DNA from: Rhodospirillales bacterium
Lineage (GTDB): Bacteria > Pseudomonadota > Alphaproteobacteria > Acetobacterales > Acetobacteraceae
Length of the DNA: 13,377 bases
Direction: 5' to 3'
NCBI GenBank assembly: GCA_028866445.1
Contig: JAGWIE010000013.1
Span: forward strand, 1 to 13,377
This document shows, one piece after another, positions 1 through 6,822 of the stretch (the stretch's first letter is position 1; every line of letters begins with the position of its first letter). The notes beneath the pieces were generated by a model. The model saw nothing but the letters and a program-made list of their open reading frames with translations. It made no database searches and was not told the origin of the DNA. The translations under genes were made by a program, and so were the position numbers.

Positions 1-962
1 TAACCTTGCCGTTCCCGGGCGTGTTCCTTCACCGCCTTGTAACGCTGGTCGTAGGCCTCGACGATCCGCGCCACCAGCGGGTGGCGCACCACATCGGCAT
101 TGGTAAAGCGCGTCACGCCGATGCCTTGCACGCCTTCCAGCGTATCCAGAGCATCTGCCAGGCCAGAGCGCGTGTTGGGCGGCAGGTCAATCTGCGAAAG
201 ATCGCCGGTGATCACCATGCGCGTGCCCTCGCCCATGCGGGTTAAGAACATTTTCATCTGCACGGCGGTGGTGTTTTGCGCCTCGTCCAGAATCACGAAG
301 GCATGGGCCAGCGTGCGGCCGCGCATGAAGGCCAGCGGGGCGATTTCGATCTCGCCGGTGGCCATGCGCTTGGTCAGCTGGTCGCCGGGCAGCAGATCGT
401 TCAGCGCGTCGTAAAGCGGGCGCAGATAAGGGTCCACCTTCTCCTTCATGTCGCCGGGCAGGAAGCCCAGCCGCTCGCCAGCTTCCACGGCGGGGCGGGA
501 GAGCACGATCCGGTCCACCCTGCCGGAGGTGAGCATGGCCACAGCCTGGGCCACGGCGAGATAGGTTTTGCCCGTGCCGGCGGGGCCAAGTCCGAACACC
601 ATCTCGTGCCGGGCCAGCGTGTCGATATAAGCCGCCTGGCCCTGGCTGCGCGGGCCGATGGCGCCCTTGCGGGTGCGGATGGCGGGAAGATCTGAAAGCG
701 GCAGTCGTGGCTCATGCGCCGGGTCTGTCATGCGCAGGGCGGCGTCCACCTTCGGGCCGTCGATCATATCTCCGCGTTTCAACTGTTCATAAAGCGCCGC
801 CAGCGCGGCCTCCGCCGCCACCACCTGTTCAGCCGTGCCTGAAATTGCGATCCTGTTACCCCTGCAGGCCAGGCGTACGCCCAGTTTCTGTTCTATCCGG
901 GCCAGATGCCGGTCATGATCTCCAAGCAACATCGATAGCAGCGTGTTGTCGTTGAAGGTCAT
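1..962 (-). CDS. phoH: PhoH family P-loop ATPase (YbeZ-like), C-terminal end at window edge
   Basis: Cytoplasmic ATPase of the PhoH/YbeZ family, which works with the endoribonuclease YbeY in rRNA processing and is sometimes called phosphate-starvation inducible. Reading the minus strand from 962 gives 320 residues without a stop. An N-terminal KH-like segment (about 20-75) is followed by the ATPase core with Walker A GPAGTGKT (126-133), Walker B FVILDEAQN (222-230) and ITGDLSQIDLP (251-261). Full family members are about 320-350 residues, so it is nearly complete. The last two bases in the window read TA on this strand, so the stop may lie exactly on the edge. The ATG at 962 has no clear Shine-Dalgarno. 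An in-frame TTG at 1022 overlaps the miaB stop codon, has AAGGAG 11 nt upstream and would add 20 residues; an in-frame TAA lies just above it. Either start fits, and the TTG would imply coupling to miaB. By family gene order ybeY should follow outside the window. Confidence 0.93.
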   Translation of the reverse strand, partial: MTFNDNTLLSMLLGDHDRHLARIEQKLGVRLACRGNRIAISGTAEQVVAAEAALAALYEQLKRGDMIDGPKVDAALRMTDPAHEPRLPLSDLPAIRTRKGAIGPRSQGQAAYIDTLARHEMVFGLGPAGTGKTYLAVAQAVAMLTSGRVDRIVLSRPAVEAGERLGFLPGDMKEKVDPYLRPLYDALNDLLPGDQLTKRMATGEIEIAPLAFMRGRTLAHAFVILDEAQNTTAVQMKMFLTRMGEGTRMVITGDLSQIDLPPNTRSGLADALDTLEGVQGIGVTRFTNADVVRHPLVARIVEAYDQRYKAVKEHARERQG

Positions 963-1018
963 GGTGAGGGAGCGCGCAAGCGCGGGAGGGGTGCGGGGCG
1001 GGGTGGCGATGATCTGGC

Positions 1019-2377
1019 TCAAGCGGCGATTAACTCCTTATCCAACAGAGTGCCTAACAATGAATTGGGGTTGGCGCTGGTGATTTTCACCATGCGAATC
1101 TGCCCCGTAAGGTCTGAATCATGCTGCACCACCACCGGTTGCAGCCAAAGCGAACGCCCGGCGATTTGCCCGGGGTGGCGGCCGGAACCCGTGAACAGCA
1201 CCGGGGTTTCCAGCCCCACGGTGTTGAGGTTGAACGCATCTTGTTGCACGCGCAGCAGGGCTTGCAGCCCCTGCAAACGGTCATCTTTCACCGCTTGTTC
1301 CACTTGCGGCAACCCGGCTGCGGGCGTGCCGGGGCGCGGCGAATAGGTGAAGGAATAAGCCAGCGCGAAGCCGGTTTCGCGGATCAGCGCCATGGTCTCG
1401 GCGAAATCCGCATCCGTTTCGCCAGGGTGGCCGACGATGAAATCCGACGAGAACGCGATATCCGGCCGCACGTTCCGCAGTTTTTCCACGATACGGCGGA
1501 AATCATCCGCCTTATGCTTGCGGTTCATGGCGCGCAGGATTTTGTCTGAGCCCGATTGCACCGGCAGATGCAAAAACGGCGTCAGCTTGGTGTTGTCCCG
1601 GTGCGCCAAAATCAACTCGTCTGACATATCGTTGGGGTGGGAGGTGGTGTAGCGGATGCGTTCCAACCCCTCGATCTCCGCCATCTTGTCCATCAGCCGG
1701 GTGAGGCTCCAGGTGGCACCATCCAGCCCTTCGCCGTGATACGCATTCACATTCTGCCCCAGCAGCGCAATCTCCCGCGCACCTACCGCCACCATGCGCC
1801 TGGCTTCCGCCAGCACGCTGGCAACGGGCCGTGAGGCTTCCGCCCCGCGGGTATAAGGCACCACGCAGAAGGAGCAGAATTTGTCGCAGCCTTCCTGGAT
1901 GGAAAGGTAAGACACCACACCCTGCGGTGCGGCGTCATCCGGCAGATGGTCGAATTTCTGTTCCGTCGGGAAATCTGTGTCGATCACCGCACCGGATTTG
2001 CGGTGCGCCTGGGCGATCAGCTCCGGCAGGCGGTGATAGGCTTGCGGGCCGACCACGAGATCGACATACGGGGCGCGCTTGGCCAGCACCTCGCCCTCCG
2101 CCTGGGCCACGCAGCCGGTCACGGCGATCATCATATTGCCGCCTTGCGCTTCCTTCATCACCCGCAACCGGCCAAGCTGGGAAAACACCTTCTCCTCCGC
2201 CCGCTCGCGGATATGGCAAGTGTTGATGATGACCATATCCGCCCCTTCCGGGGCCGCCACCGTCTCATAGCCCAGCGGGCGCAAGAGGTCGGTCATCCGG
2301 GCACTGTCATACACATTCATCTGGCACCCATGGGTGACAACATGAAGCTTGCGGGGGGGGCGGTGCGTCGTGCTCAT
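1019..2377 (-). CDS. miaB: tRNA-2-methylthio-N6-dimethylallyladenosine synthase MiaB
   Basis: Radical-SAM methylthiotransferase that adds the 2-methylthio group to i6A37 in tRNAs reading UNN codons, using two [4Fe-4S] clusters. The 452 residues match the family length. The N-terminal UPF0004 domain has its three cluster cysteines at C18 (HGCQMN), C54 (NTCHIR) and C89 (TGCVAQ). The radical-SAM CxxxCxxC is C164/C168/C171 within GCDKFCSFCVVPYTRG. A TRAM RNA-binding domain occupies roughly residues 375-445. All six cysteines are present, so the enzyme should be active. The ATG at 2377 is the only possible start in this frame because a TAG lies two codons upstream, but no good ribosome-binding site precedes it. 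A run of eight C (minus strand) falls within codons 6-9. phoH follows within 60 bp or overlaps, so the two are likely one transcript. Confidence 0.97.
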   Translation of the reverse strand: MSTTHRPPRKLHVVTHGCQMNVYDSARMTDLLRPLGYETVAAPEGADMVIINTCHIRERAEEKVFSQLGRLRVMKEAQGGNMMIAVTGCVAQAEGEVLAKRAPYVDLVVGPQAYHRLPELIAQAHRKSGAVIDTDFPTEQKFDHLPDDAAPQGVVSYLSIQEGCDKFCSFCVVPYTRGAEASRPVASVLAEARRMVAVGAREIALLGQNVNAYHGEGLDGATWSLTRLMDKMAEIEGLERIRYTTSHPNDMSDELILAHRDNTKLTPFLHLPVQSGSDKILRAMNRKHKADDFRRIVEKLRNVRPDIAFSSDFIVGHPGETDADFAETMALIRETGFALAYSFTYSPRPGTPAAGLPQVEQAVKDDRLQGLQALLRVQQDAFNLNTVGLETPVLFTGSGRHPGQIAGRSLWLQPVVVQHDSDLTGQIRMVKITSANPNSLLGTLLDKELIAA

Positions 2378-2424
2378 GCGCTAAAAATCCATCCGGTTCG
2401 TCCGGTGGCAGAAACGCGGGGTAG

Positions 2425-2450
2425 GCTTGCAGGTCAAGCACAAAGCTTGA
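2425..2450. repeat. Alternating inverted repeats GCTTG / CAAGC / GCTTG in the miaB leader
   Basis: On the plus strand GCTTG (2425-2429), CAAGC (2435-2439) and GCTTG (2445-2449) are separated by 5 nt each, a 10-bp repeat period. The middle copy can pair with either neighbour, so two hairpins are mutually exclusive. The pair TCAAGC-N5-GCTTGA (2434-2450) is the longer one, with 6-bp arms. They lie 48-73 bp upstream of the miaB start. They could be RNA hairpins or half-sites for a DNA-binding protein; nothing here decides which. Confidence 0.5.
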
Positions 2451-2462
2451 GAATCCTCCTGA

Positions 2463-2484
2463 GCATAGCGCCATTCCGCTATGC
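2463..2484. repeat. Perfect 8-bp inverted repeat between the ACT gene and miaB
   Basis: GCATAGCG (2463-2470) and CGCTATGC (2477-2484) flank a 6-nt loop. On the minus strand it is followed by TCAGGAGGATTCTC, not by a T tract, so it is not a typical intrinsic terminator. It directly precedes a perfect AGGAGG (2455-2460, minus strand) that has no ATG at normal spacing. A second palindrome, CGGCGCGCCG, lies at 2487-2496, and TTGACA (minus, 2497-2502) lacks a good -10 partner. This could be a leader structure for miaB or a weak 3' structure of the ACT gene. Confidence 0.45.
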
Positions 2485-2536
2485 AGCGGCGCGCCGTGTC
2501 AAGAAAATTCGCGTGATTCTTTGGCGGCAGCCAGGG

Positions 2537-3052
2537 TCAGCCAGCCTCGGGCGCCTTGATATCCACCATGAATTCCGCGGTGAGCTTTTCCAGCGCGGTG
2601 CGGACATCCTGTGCTGAAAGCCCCGCTGGCAGGCCAAGCCGTGCTACGGCGCGGAACATGTCCTCGCCCGTAAAGGCGGCGTTTTCGATATGGGAGGAAA
2701 ACTCCTCGATATTCACGCCAAGGGCGTGCAGGGTTTGGGTGACTTCGCGCACAATCCCCGGGCGGTCATTGCCCAAAAGCTCCAACGTCACCTGCTCGGG
2801 TAGCGGGGCGGACTCGGTGCCGGTAATGACGCTCACCGCCAGCCCGCTCTCCTGCAAGGCCAAGAGGCTGGTGGCAAGGGTTTTGGCCTTTTCATCAGGC
2901 ACACGGACGAGGATGATCCCCGCGAAAGTGTCGGCCAGATGTGCCAGCCGACTTTCCATCCAGCTTCCGCCCTCGGCGGTAATCCGCTCTGAAAGGCTGT
3001 TCACTAGGCCTGGCCGGTCGGGACCGGCCAAGCTAACAACCAGGGATGCCAT
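2537..3052 (-). CDS. Double ACT domain protein, GcvR-like
   Basis: Small cytoplasmic regulatory protein of 171 residues made almost entirely of two ACT domains (about 3-78 and 87-165). Each opens with the ligand-binding turn typical of this family: AGPDRPGLV near residues 9-17 and GNDRPGIV near 94-101. E. coli GcvR, of similar length and layout, represses the glycine cleavage operon together with GcvA; that role is not demonstrated here and no gcv genes are near. The ATG at 3052 lies 4 bp after the stop of the upstream Bax-inhibitor gene. A TTG at 3079 in the same frame would overlap that gene by 23 bp and add nine residues, but the ACT fold begins right after the ATG, which I prefer. Neither start has a strong ribosome-binding site, which fits translational coupling. 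Confidence 0.85.
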   Translation of the reverse strand: MASLVVSLAGPDRPGLVNSLSERITAEGGSWMESRLAHLADTFAGIILVRVPDEKAKTLATSLLALQESGLAVSVITGTESAPLPEQVTLELLGNDRPGIVREVTQTLHALGVNIEEFSSHIENAAFTGEDMFRAVARLGLPAGLSAQDVRTALEKLTAEFMVDIKAPEAG

Positions 3053-3056
3053 TGGC

Positions 3057-3833
3057 TTAGCGCTGGGTGCGCTGGCCAAAGAGCTGCAGCATGAACATGA
3101 ACAGGTTGATGAAGTTCAAATAGAGCTGCAGGGCATCGTAAACTGAGCGCTTGCCGGCCATGGCCGCGCCATAGGCGGAGCCGAACTGCAGATAGCTGGT
3201 TTTGATCCGCTGAGTGTCATACGCGGTGAGGCCCAGGAAGATGAACACGCCCAGGATGGAGATGGCGAAGGCCAACGCCGAGGAATGCAGGAAGATATTC
3301 ACTACCATGGCGACGATGATCCCGATCAGCCCCATGAAGAAGAAGCTGCCCCAGCTCGTCAGGTCGCGCCCGGTTACGTAGCCATAAAGGCTTGTTGCCG
3401 CGAACATCGAGGCGGTGATGAAGAACACTTCCGCGATCGAGGTTTCGGTATAGACCATGAAGATATTGGTCAGGGACGCGCCCATCGTGGCGCAGAACAC
3501 CCAAAACAGCGCCTGCGCGGCGGTGGTTGAGAGTTTGTTCACACCAAAGCTTAGCACCATCACGAACACCAGAGGCGCGAAGATGGTGGCGTAAGCAAGA
3601 ATGGTGGGATGCAGTGCCACGCCATAAGCGGTATTTACGGGCTGGTAGAACAGGTTCAGCAGCGCGGTATGAGAGATGGCGAACGCGATCAGGCCGGTGA
3701 GAACCAGACCGGATGCCATCCAGTTATAAACGCGCAGCATATAGGCGCGCAGTCCCGCATCCAGTGTGGCGCTGCCATAGGCGGCATAGCCAGCCTGAAC
3801 AGTGCGGTAGGATTGATTCGGGTTGAAGGCCAT
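3057..3833 (-). CDS. Bax inhibitor-1/YccA (UPF0005) family membrane protein
   Basis: Inner-membrane protein of 258 residues in the TMBIM/BI-1 family, whose studied members act as pH-sensitive calcium leak channels or interact with the FtsH protease. The physiological role here is unknown. Seven hydrophobic segments can be placed near 36-54, 78-95, 105-127, 133-152, 164-181, 187-205 and 233-252. The family signature GLTAYDTQRIK (201-211) with D206 is present, as is the C-terminal segment DALQLYLNFINLF. I chose the ATG at 3833 because AGGAG lies 11 nt upstream and the protein begins in the usual way for alphaproteobacterial members. The longer GTG start at 3872 falls about on the predicted transcription start and is unlikely. 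The ACT-domain gene follows after 4 bp, so the two are probably one operon. Confidence 0.94.
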   Translation of the reverse strand: MAFNPNQSYRTVQAGYAAYGSATLDAGLRAYMLRVYNWMASGLVLTGLIAFAISHTALLNLFYQPVNTAYGVALHPTILAYATIFAPLVFVMVLSFGVNKLSTTAAQALFWVFCATMGASLTNIFMVYTETSIAEVFFITASMFAATSLYGYVTGRDLTSWGSFFFMGLIGIIVAMVVNIFLHSSALAFAISILGVFIFLGLTAYDTQRIKTSYLQFGSAYGAAMAGKRSVYDALQLYLNFINLFMFMLQLFGQRTQR

Positions 3834-3879
3834 GTGGTATATTGCTCCTAGAACGATGCCTGGGTCAGGCACACCTTAC

Positions 3880-3908
3880 ATGATTCGTCGGATCTTGTAG
3901 TTTTTCAA
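3880..3908 (-). promoter_or_regulatory. Candidate sigma-70-type promoter for the Bax-inhibitor operon
   Basis: On the minus strand TTGAAA (3903-3908) and AATCAT (3880-3885) are separated by 17 nt, matching TTGACA and TATAAT at 5/6 and 4/6 positions. Transcription would begin near 3873, giving a leader of about 40 nt before the ATG at 3833. Its position between the rne terminator and the gene supports it, but it rests on consensus matching alone. Confidence 0.4.
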
Positions 3909-3911
3909 GTA

Positions 3912-3939
3912 AAATAGGGGCAAAAGCCCGCCCCTATTT
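3912..3939 (-). terminator. Hairpin terminator after rne
   Basis: AAATAGGGGC (3912-3921) and GCCCCTATTT (3930-3939) form a perfect 10-bp stem with an 8-nt loop. On the minus strand the stem ends in TATTTTAC, a short T tract, 34 nt past the rne stop. The inner GGGC-TTTT-GCCC is an alternative smaller hairpin. A second stem, CCGGC-TTT-GCCGG (3960-3972), abuts the rne stop codon and may add stability to the 3' end. Confidence 0.65.
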
Positions 3940-3972
3940 CGCTACGAAGTGTAAATCACCCGGCTTTGCCGG

Positions 3973-6498
3973 TTAGCGCCGCCACCAGCCGGATTTTTTC
4001 GCCGCCGGGGTATCGGCGGTGCCGACCAGAATCGGCTTTACCGCCGGTTCCGCGGCTTGCTCGGGCAAGGCGGCCGGTTCAAGAGCTGAAGCAGCGTGCG
4101 CCAATACCGGCGCTTCCACCGCCGGGGCAGGCGTCTCGTCTGTCGGCTCAGTGTTTTTTGGGCGCTTCGCGGCAGGTTTGCGCTTGCGGGGCGCAGGTTT
4201 GGCAGGAACAGCCTCTGCATCGGCAGCGGCTGTTTCCTCGGCGGCTTCCGCAGCTTCTGGCTCAGCTTCCTTGCGCTTGCGCGGCGCGCGGCGGCGTTTC
4301 GGCGCGGCAGGTTCTTCTGCGGCGGTAGCAACGGGTTCGGCTGCCGCGTCTTCAGGTGCGGTGGCCTCCCCCAAAGCAGCTTCCAGGGCCAGATCAAGCT
4401 CGGAAGGCTGCTCGTCGGCAGTTTCAACCTCCGTTTCCGGCGCTGTGTCTTCGCTCACCGGACCATTCTCGTTGCGGCGGCGGCCCCGGCGGCGGCGGCG
4501 GCGTTTGCGCTCGCCACGCTCTTGCGTGGTTTCAGCGGCGGCGGTTTCGGTATCCTCTGCCTCTTCCAGCACCTCTGCCTCTACCGGTGCGGCTTCCAGC
4601 TGACGCTCGGGCTTAACAGGTGCGGGTGCTGGGGCTGGTGCTGTTTGCGCCTTCAACCGGTCCACCCGGAAATTGCTGCCGGTCAGGCTGGCATCGGGGT
4701 TAAAAATCACCCGCATGGCGTAGCGCGTCTCGATTTGCGCAAGCCGCTCACGCTTATGGTTGAACAAGTAGAAGGCGATCTCTGGCGGCAGCGAAACCGC
4801 GATTTCCGCCGCGCGGAACTTCGCCCCTTCATCCTCAATGGCGCGCAGAATATGCAGCGCTGCACTTTCCGGGCTGCGCACATGGCCCATGCCGGCGCAA
4901 TGCGGGCAGGTGATCAGCGAGGCTTCGGTCAGGGATGGGCGCAGCCGCTGGCGTGACATTTCCATGAGCCCGAAATGGCTGATGGAGCCCACCTGAATAC
5001 GCGCGCGGTCGTGTTTCAGCGCATCCTTCAGCTTGCGCTCGACCGCCGCGTTGTTCCTGCGGCTCTCCATGTCGATGAAATCGATCACGATCAGCCCGGC
5101 CAGGTCGCGCATCCGCAACTGTTTGGCTACCTCTTCCGCGGCCTCCATATTGGTCCGCAATGCCGTGTCCTCGATGCTGCGCTCGCGGGTGGAACGGCCG
5201 GAGTTCACGTCGATGGCGACCAAAGCTTCTGTCTGGTTGATGACGATGTAGCCGCCGGAGCGCAGCTGCACCACCGGGTTCAGCATCGCGTCCAATTGGG
5301 TTTCCACCTGATATTTGGCGAAAAGCGGCTGGCCGTCGGTCCAGAGCTGCACCCGTCGCGCATTCGCCGGCATCAGCATGCGCATGAAGTCATGCGCCGC
5401 CTTATAGCCTTCCTCGCCATCCACAAGAATATCTTCGACATCCTTGGTGTAAACATCGCGGATGGCGCGCTTGATGAGGCTCGCCTCCTCATAGATCAGT
5501 GCCGGTGCGGATGATTCGAGGGTTTTGTCGCGGATATCGTCCCATAGCCGCAGCAGATACTCGCAGTCGCGCTTAATTTCGGGCTTCGGCCGGTTGGCCC
5601 CGGCCGTGCGCACGATCAGCCCCATGCCCTGGGGAATATCCAGCTCCGCCATCGCCTCTTTCAGGCGGCGGCGATCGTTCTGTGAGGTGATCTTGCGGGA
5701 AACCCCGCCACCGGTGGGGGAGTTGGGCATCAGCACCGAAAACCGCCCGGCCAGGGAGAGGTAAGTGGTGAGGGCCGCACCCTTATTGCCGCGTTCTTCC
5801 TTTACCACCTGCACCAGCATAATCTGGCGGCGGTGGATCACGTCCTGAATTTTGTAATTGCGCAGAAAACGCTGGCGCAGGCGCCGCTCGCGGGCTTCGG
5901 CGGCATCGTCGCCATCGCCGCCGATCTGCTCCGGTGCAGGGCTTTCTTCCTGGGTATCCGATTCAAGCGTTTCAACCGTGTCGTCGCTCTGCACGGTTTG
6001 CACGCCGTTATCTTCCGCACTCTCCCCGGTTTCGACGGTTAGCGCGGGTTCCTCGGCTTCGCCCCCTGGCGGGGGGGCTGCGATGATCTCGATAGGTTTG
6101 ATCTCAAGCGGCTGGGCTGGGCCGCTGGCCTCTGTTTCGTCCGCCGGCTGCTCCTCGGCATCGGCGCTGTGGGGCTCAGCCTCGGCTTCAGCTTCGGCGG
6201 CCTCTGCGGCAGCCTCGGCCTGCATATCCAGCAGCTTCTGCCGGTCCGCGACAGGAATCTGGTAATAATCCGGGTGGATTTCGCCAAAGGCCAAAAAGCC
6301 ATGGCGGTTGCCGCCATATTCAACAAAGGCGGCCTGCAAGCTGGGCTCTACCCGAATAACCTTGGCTAGGTAGATATTGCCTTTAATCTGCTTGCGGCTG
6401 ACGGTCTCGACGTCAAAATCCTCAAGGCGGTTACCATCCAGCACCACCACGCGGGTTTCTTCCGCATGGCTGGCATCGATCAGCATCTTTTTCGACAT
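3973..6498 (-). CDS. rne: Ribonuclease E
   Basis: Main endoribonuclease of mRNA decay and rRNA/tRNA processing and scaffold of the degradosome; 841 residues. The N-terminal half follows E. coli RNase E: an S1 domain in two parts (about 35-80 and 208-262) interrupted by a roughly 110-residue Glu/Ala/Pro-rich insert; a 5'-sensor/RNase H-like region; and the catalytic domain with AIDVNSGRSTR (D430) and IVIDFIDM (D473, D476). The zinc-link cysteines are C531 and C534 (CPHCAGMG). The C-terminal half is low-complexity, with acidic Ala/Glu stretches between basic clusters (about 665-675, 733-743, 770-780), likely RNA-binding. It ends in SGWWRR; in Caulobacter a terminal GWW motif of RNase E binds PNPase, so the same contact is inferred. 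ATG 6498 has GGAG 11 nt upstream. TTG at 6504 has the same GGAG 5 nt upstream and would add two residues. Confidence 0.96.
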   Translation of the reverse strand: MSKKMLIDASHAEETRVVVLDGNRLEDFDVETVSRKQIKGNIYLAKVIRVEPSLQAAFVEYGGNRHGFLAFGEIHPDYYQIPVADRQKLLDMQAEAAAEAAEAEAEAEPHSADAEEQPADETEASGPAQPLEIKPIEIIAAPPPGGEAEEPALTVETGESAEDNGVQTVQSDDTVETLESDTQEESPAPEQIGGDGDDAAEARERRLRQRFLRNYKIQDVIHRRQIMLVQVVKEERGNKGAALTTYLSLAGRFSVLMPNSPTGGGVSRKITSQNDRRRLKEAMAELDIPQGMGLIVRTAGANRPKPEIKRDCEYLLRLWDDIRDKTLESSAPALIYEEASLIKRAIRDVYTKDVEDILVDGEEGYKAAHDFMRMLMPANARRVQLWTDGQPLFAKYQVETQLDAMLNPVVQLRSGGYIVINQTEALVAIDVNSGRSTRERSIEDTALRTNMEAAEEVAKQLRMRDLAGLIVIDFIDMESRRNNAAVERKLKDALKHDRARIQVGSISHFGLMEMSRQRLRPSLTEASLITCPHCAGMGHVRSPESAALHILRAIEDEGAKFRAAEIAVSLPPEIAFYLFNHKRERLAQIETRYAMRVIFNPDASLTGSNFRVDRLKAQTAPAPAPAPVKPERQLEAAPVEAEVLEEAEDTETAAAETTQERGERKRRRRRRGRRRNENGPVSEDTAPETEVETADEQPSELDLALEAALGEATAPEDAAAEPVATAAEEPAAPKRRRAPRKRKEAEPEAAEAAEETAAADAEAVPAKPAPRKRKPAAKRPKNTEPTDETPAPAVEAPVLAHAASALEPAALPEQAAEPAVKPILVGTADTPAAKKSGWWRR

Positions 6499-6511
6499 TA
6501 ACAATATTACT

Positions 6512-6525
6512 CCGGCGCGCGCCGG
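6512..6525. repeat. 14-bp GC palindrome overlapping the rne ribosome-binding site
   Basis: CCGGCGCGCGCCGG is a perfect palindrome. On the minus strand its last two G bases are the start of the GGAG that serves rne. As RNA it could only form a very short-looped stem or pair between two transcripts, but it may limit access to the Shine-Dalgarno. As DNA it could be a protein site. GC-rich palindromes of this size also arise by chance in such genomes. Confidence 0.35.
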
Positions 6526-6783
6526 GCAGGGTGGCCCCTTCTGGGCGTCCCCGCATCATGGGCGCGTGAAAAGGATAAAGGAAAGGGGAAGCGGAGCCGA
6601 ACCGGGCTTTGGCCTTGAAAGACTGCGTGATTTCAAAAGGCAATGCGGTCATCGGTTCCATGAACTTGCCAGCGTTTGGGCGCTGGCCGTGTGATATTTT
6701 TTGTGTCTTTGGACACATCGCAGGCCGCCGGCGGGTCAAGGCCGGGTGCGGCACCACGCGCATCCTGCAACCGTAGATGACCC

Positions 6784-6822
6784 AAAAAACCGGGCCCTGC
6801 AAGGGGGTTGTGGGCAGGCCCG
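6784..6822 (-). terminator. Intrinsic-terminator-like hairpin with T6 tract, no gene upstream
   Basis: Read on the minus strand, CGGGCC-TGC (6822-6814) pairs with GCA-GGCCCG (6800-6791), nine base pairs with one bulged C at 6797, around a 13-nt loop, and is followed at once by TTTTTT (6789-6784). This has the shape of a rho-independent terminator oriented toward rne. Sequence upstream on that strand is the 5' end of the plus-strand glycosyltransferase gene, so it would end an antisense or small RNA, or insulate rne. The plus-strand reading has only CTTTCT after the stem and is a poor terminator. Confidence 0.5.

Noticed and set aside
1946..2617. Plus-strand frame of 223 codons opposite miaB and the ACT gene
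   Set aside because: It crosses two well-supported genes on the other strand and has no recognisable domain.
3834..3872. GTG at 3872 as start of the Bax-inhibitor protein
   Set aside because: It lies at the predicted transcription start, lacks a ribosome-binding site, and the extra residues are not typical of the family.
4096..4956. Long plus-strand open frame (286 codons) opposite rne
   Set aside because: Its Arg/Gly/Cys-rich product has no recognisable motif and is the mirror of the low-complexity, G+C-rich rne tail, where long antisense frames are expected.
6666..6697. Plus-strand promoter TTGCCA with TGATAT for the glycosyltransferase
   Set aside because: The spacer is 20 nt, too long for a normal sigma-70 promoter.
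6668..6702. Stem GCCAGCG/CGCTGGC with a T-rich run downstream as a plus-strand terminator
   Set aside because: About ten bases separate the stem from the T run and no plus-strand gene lies upstream.
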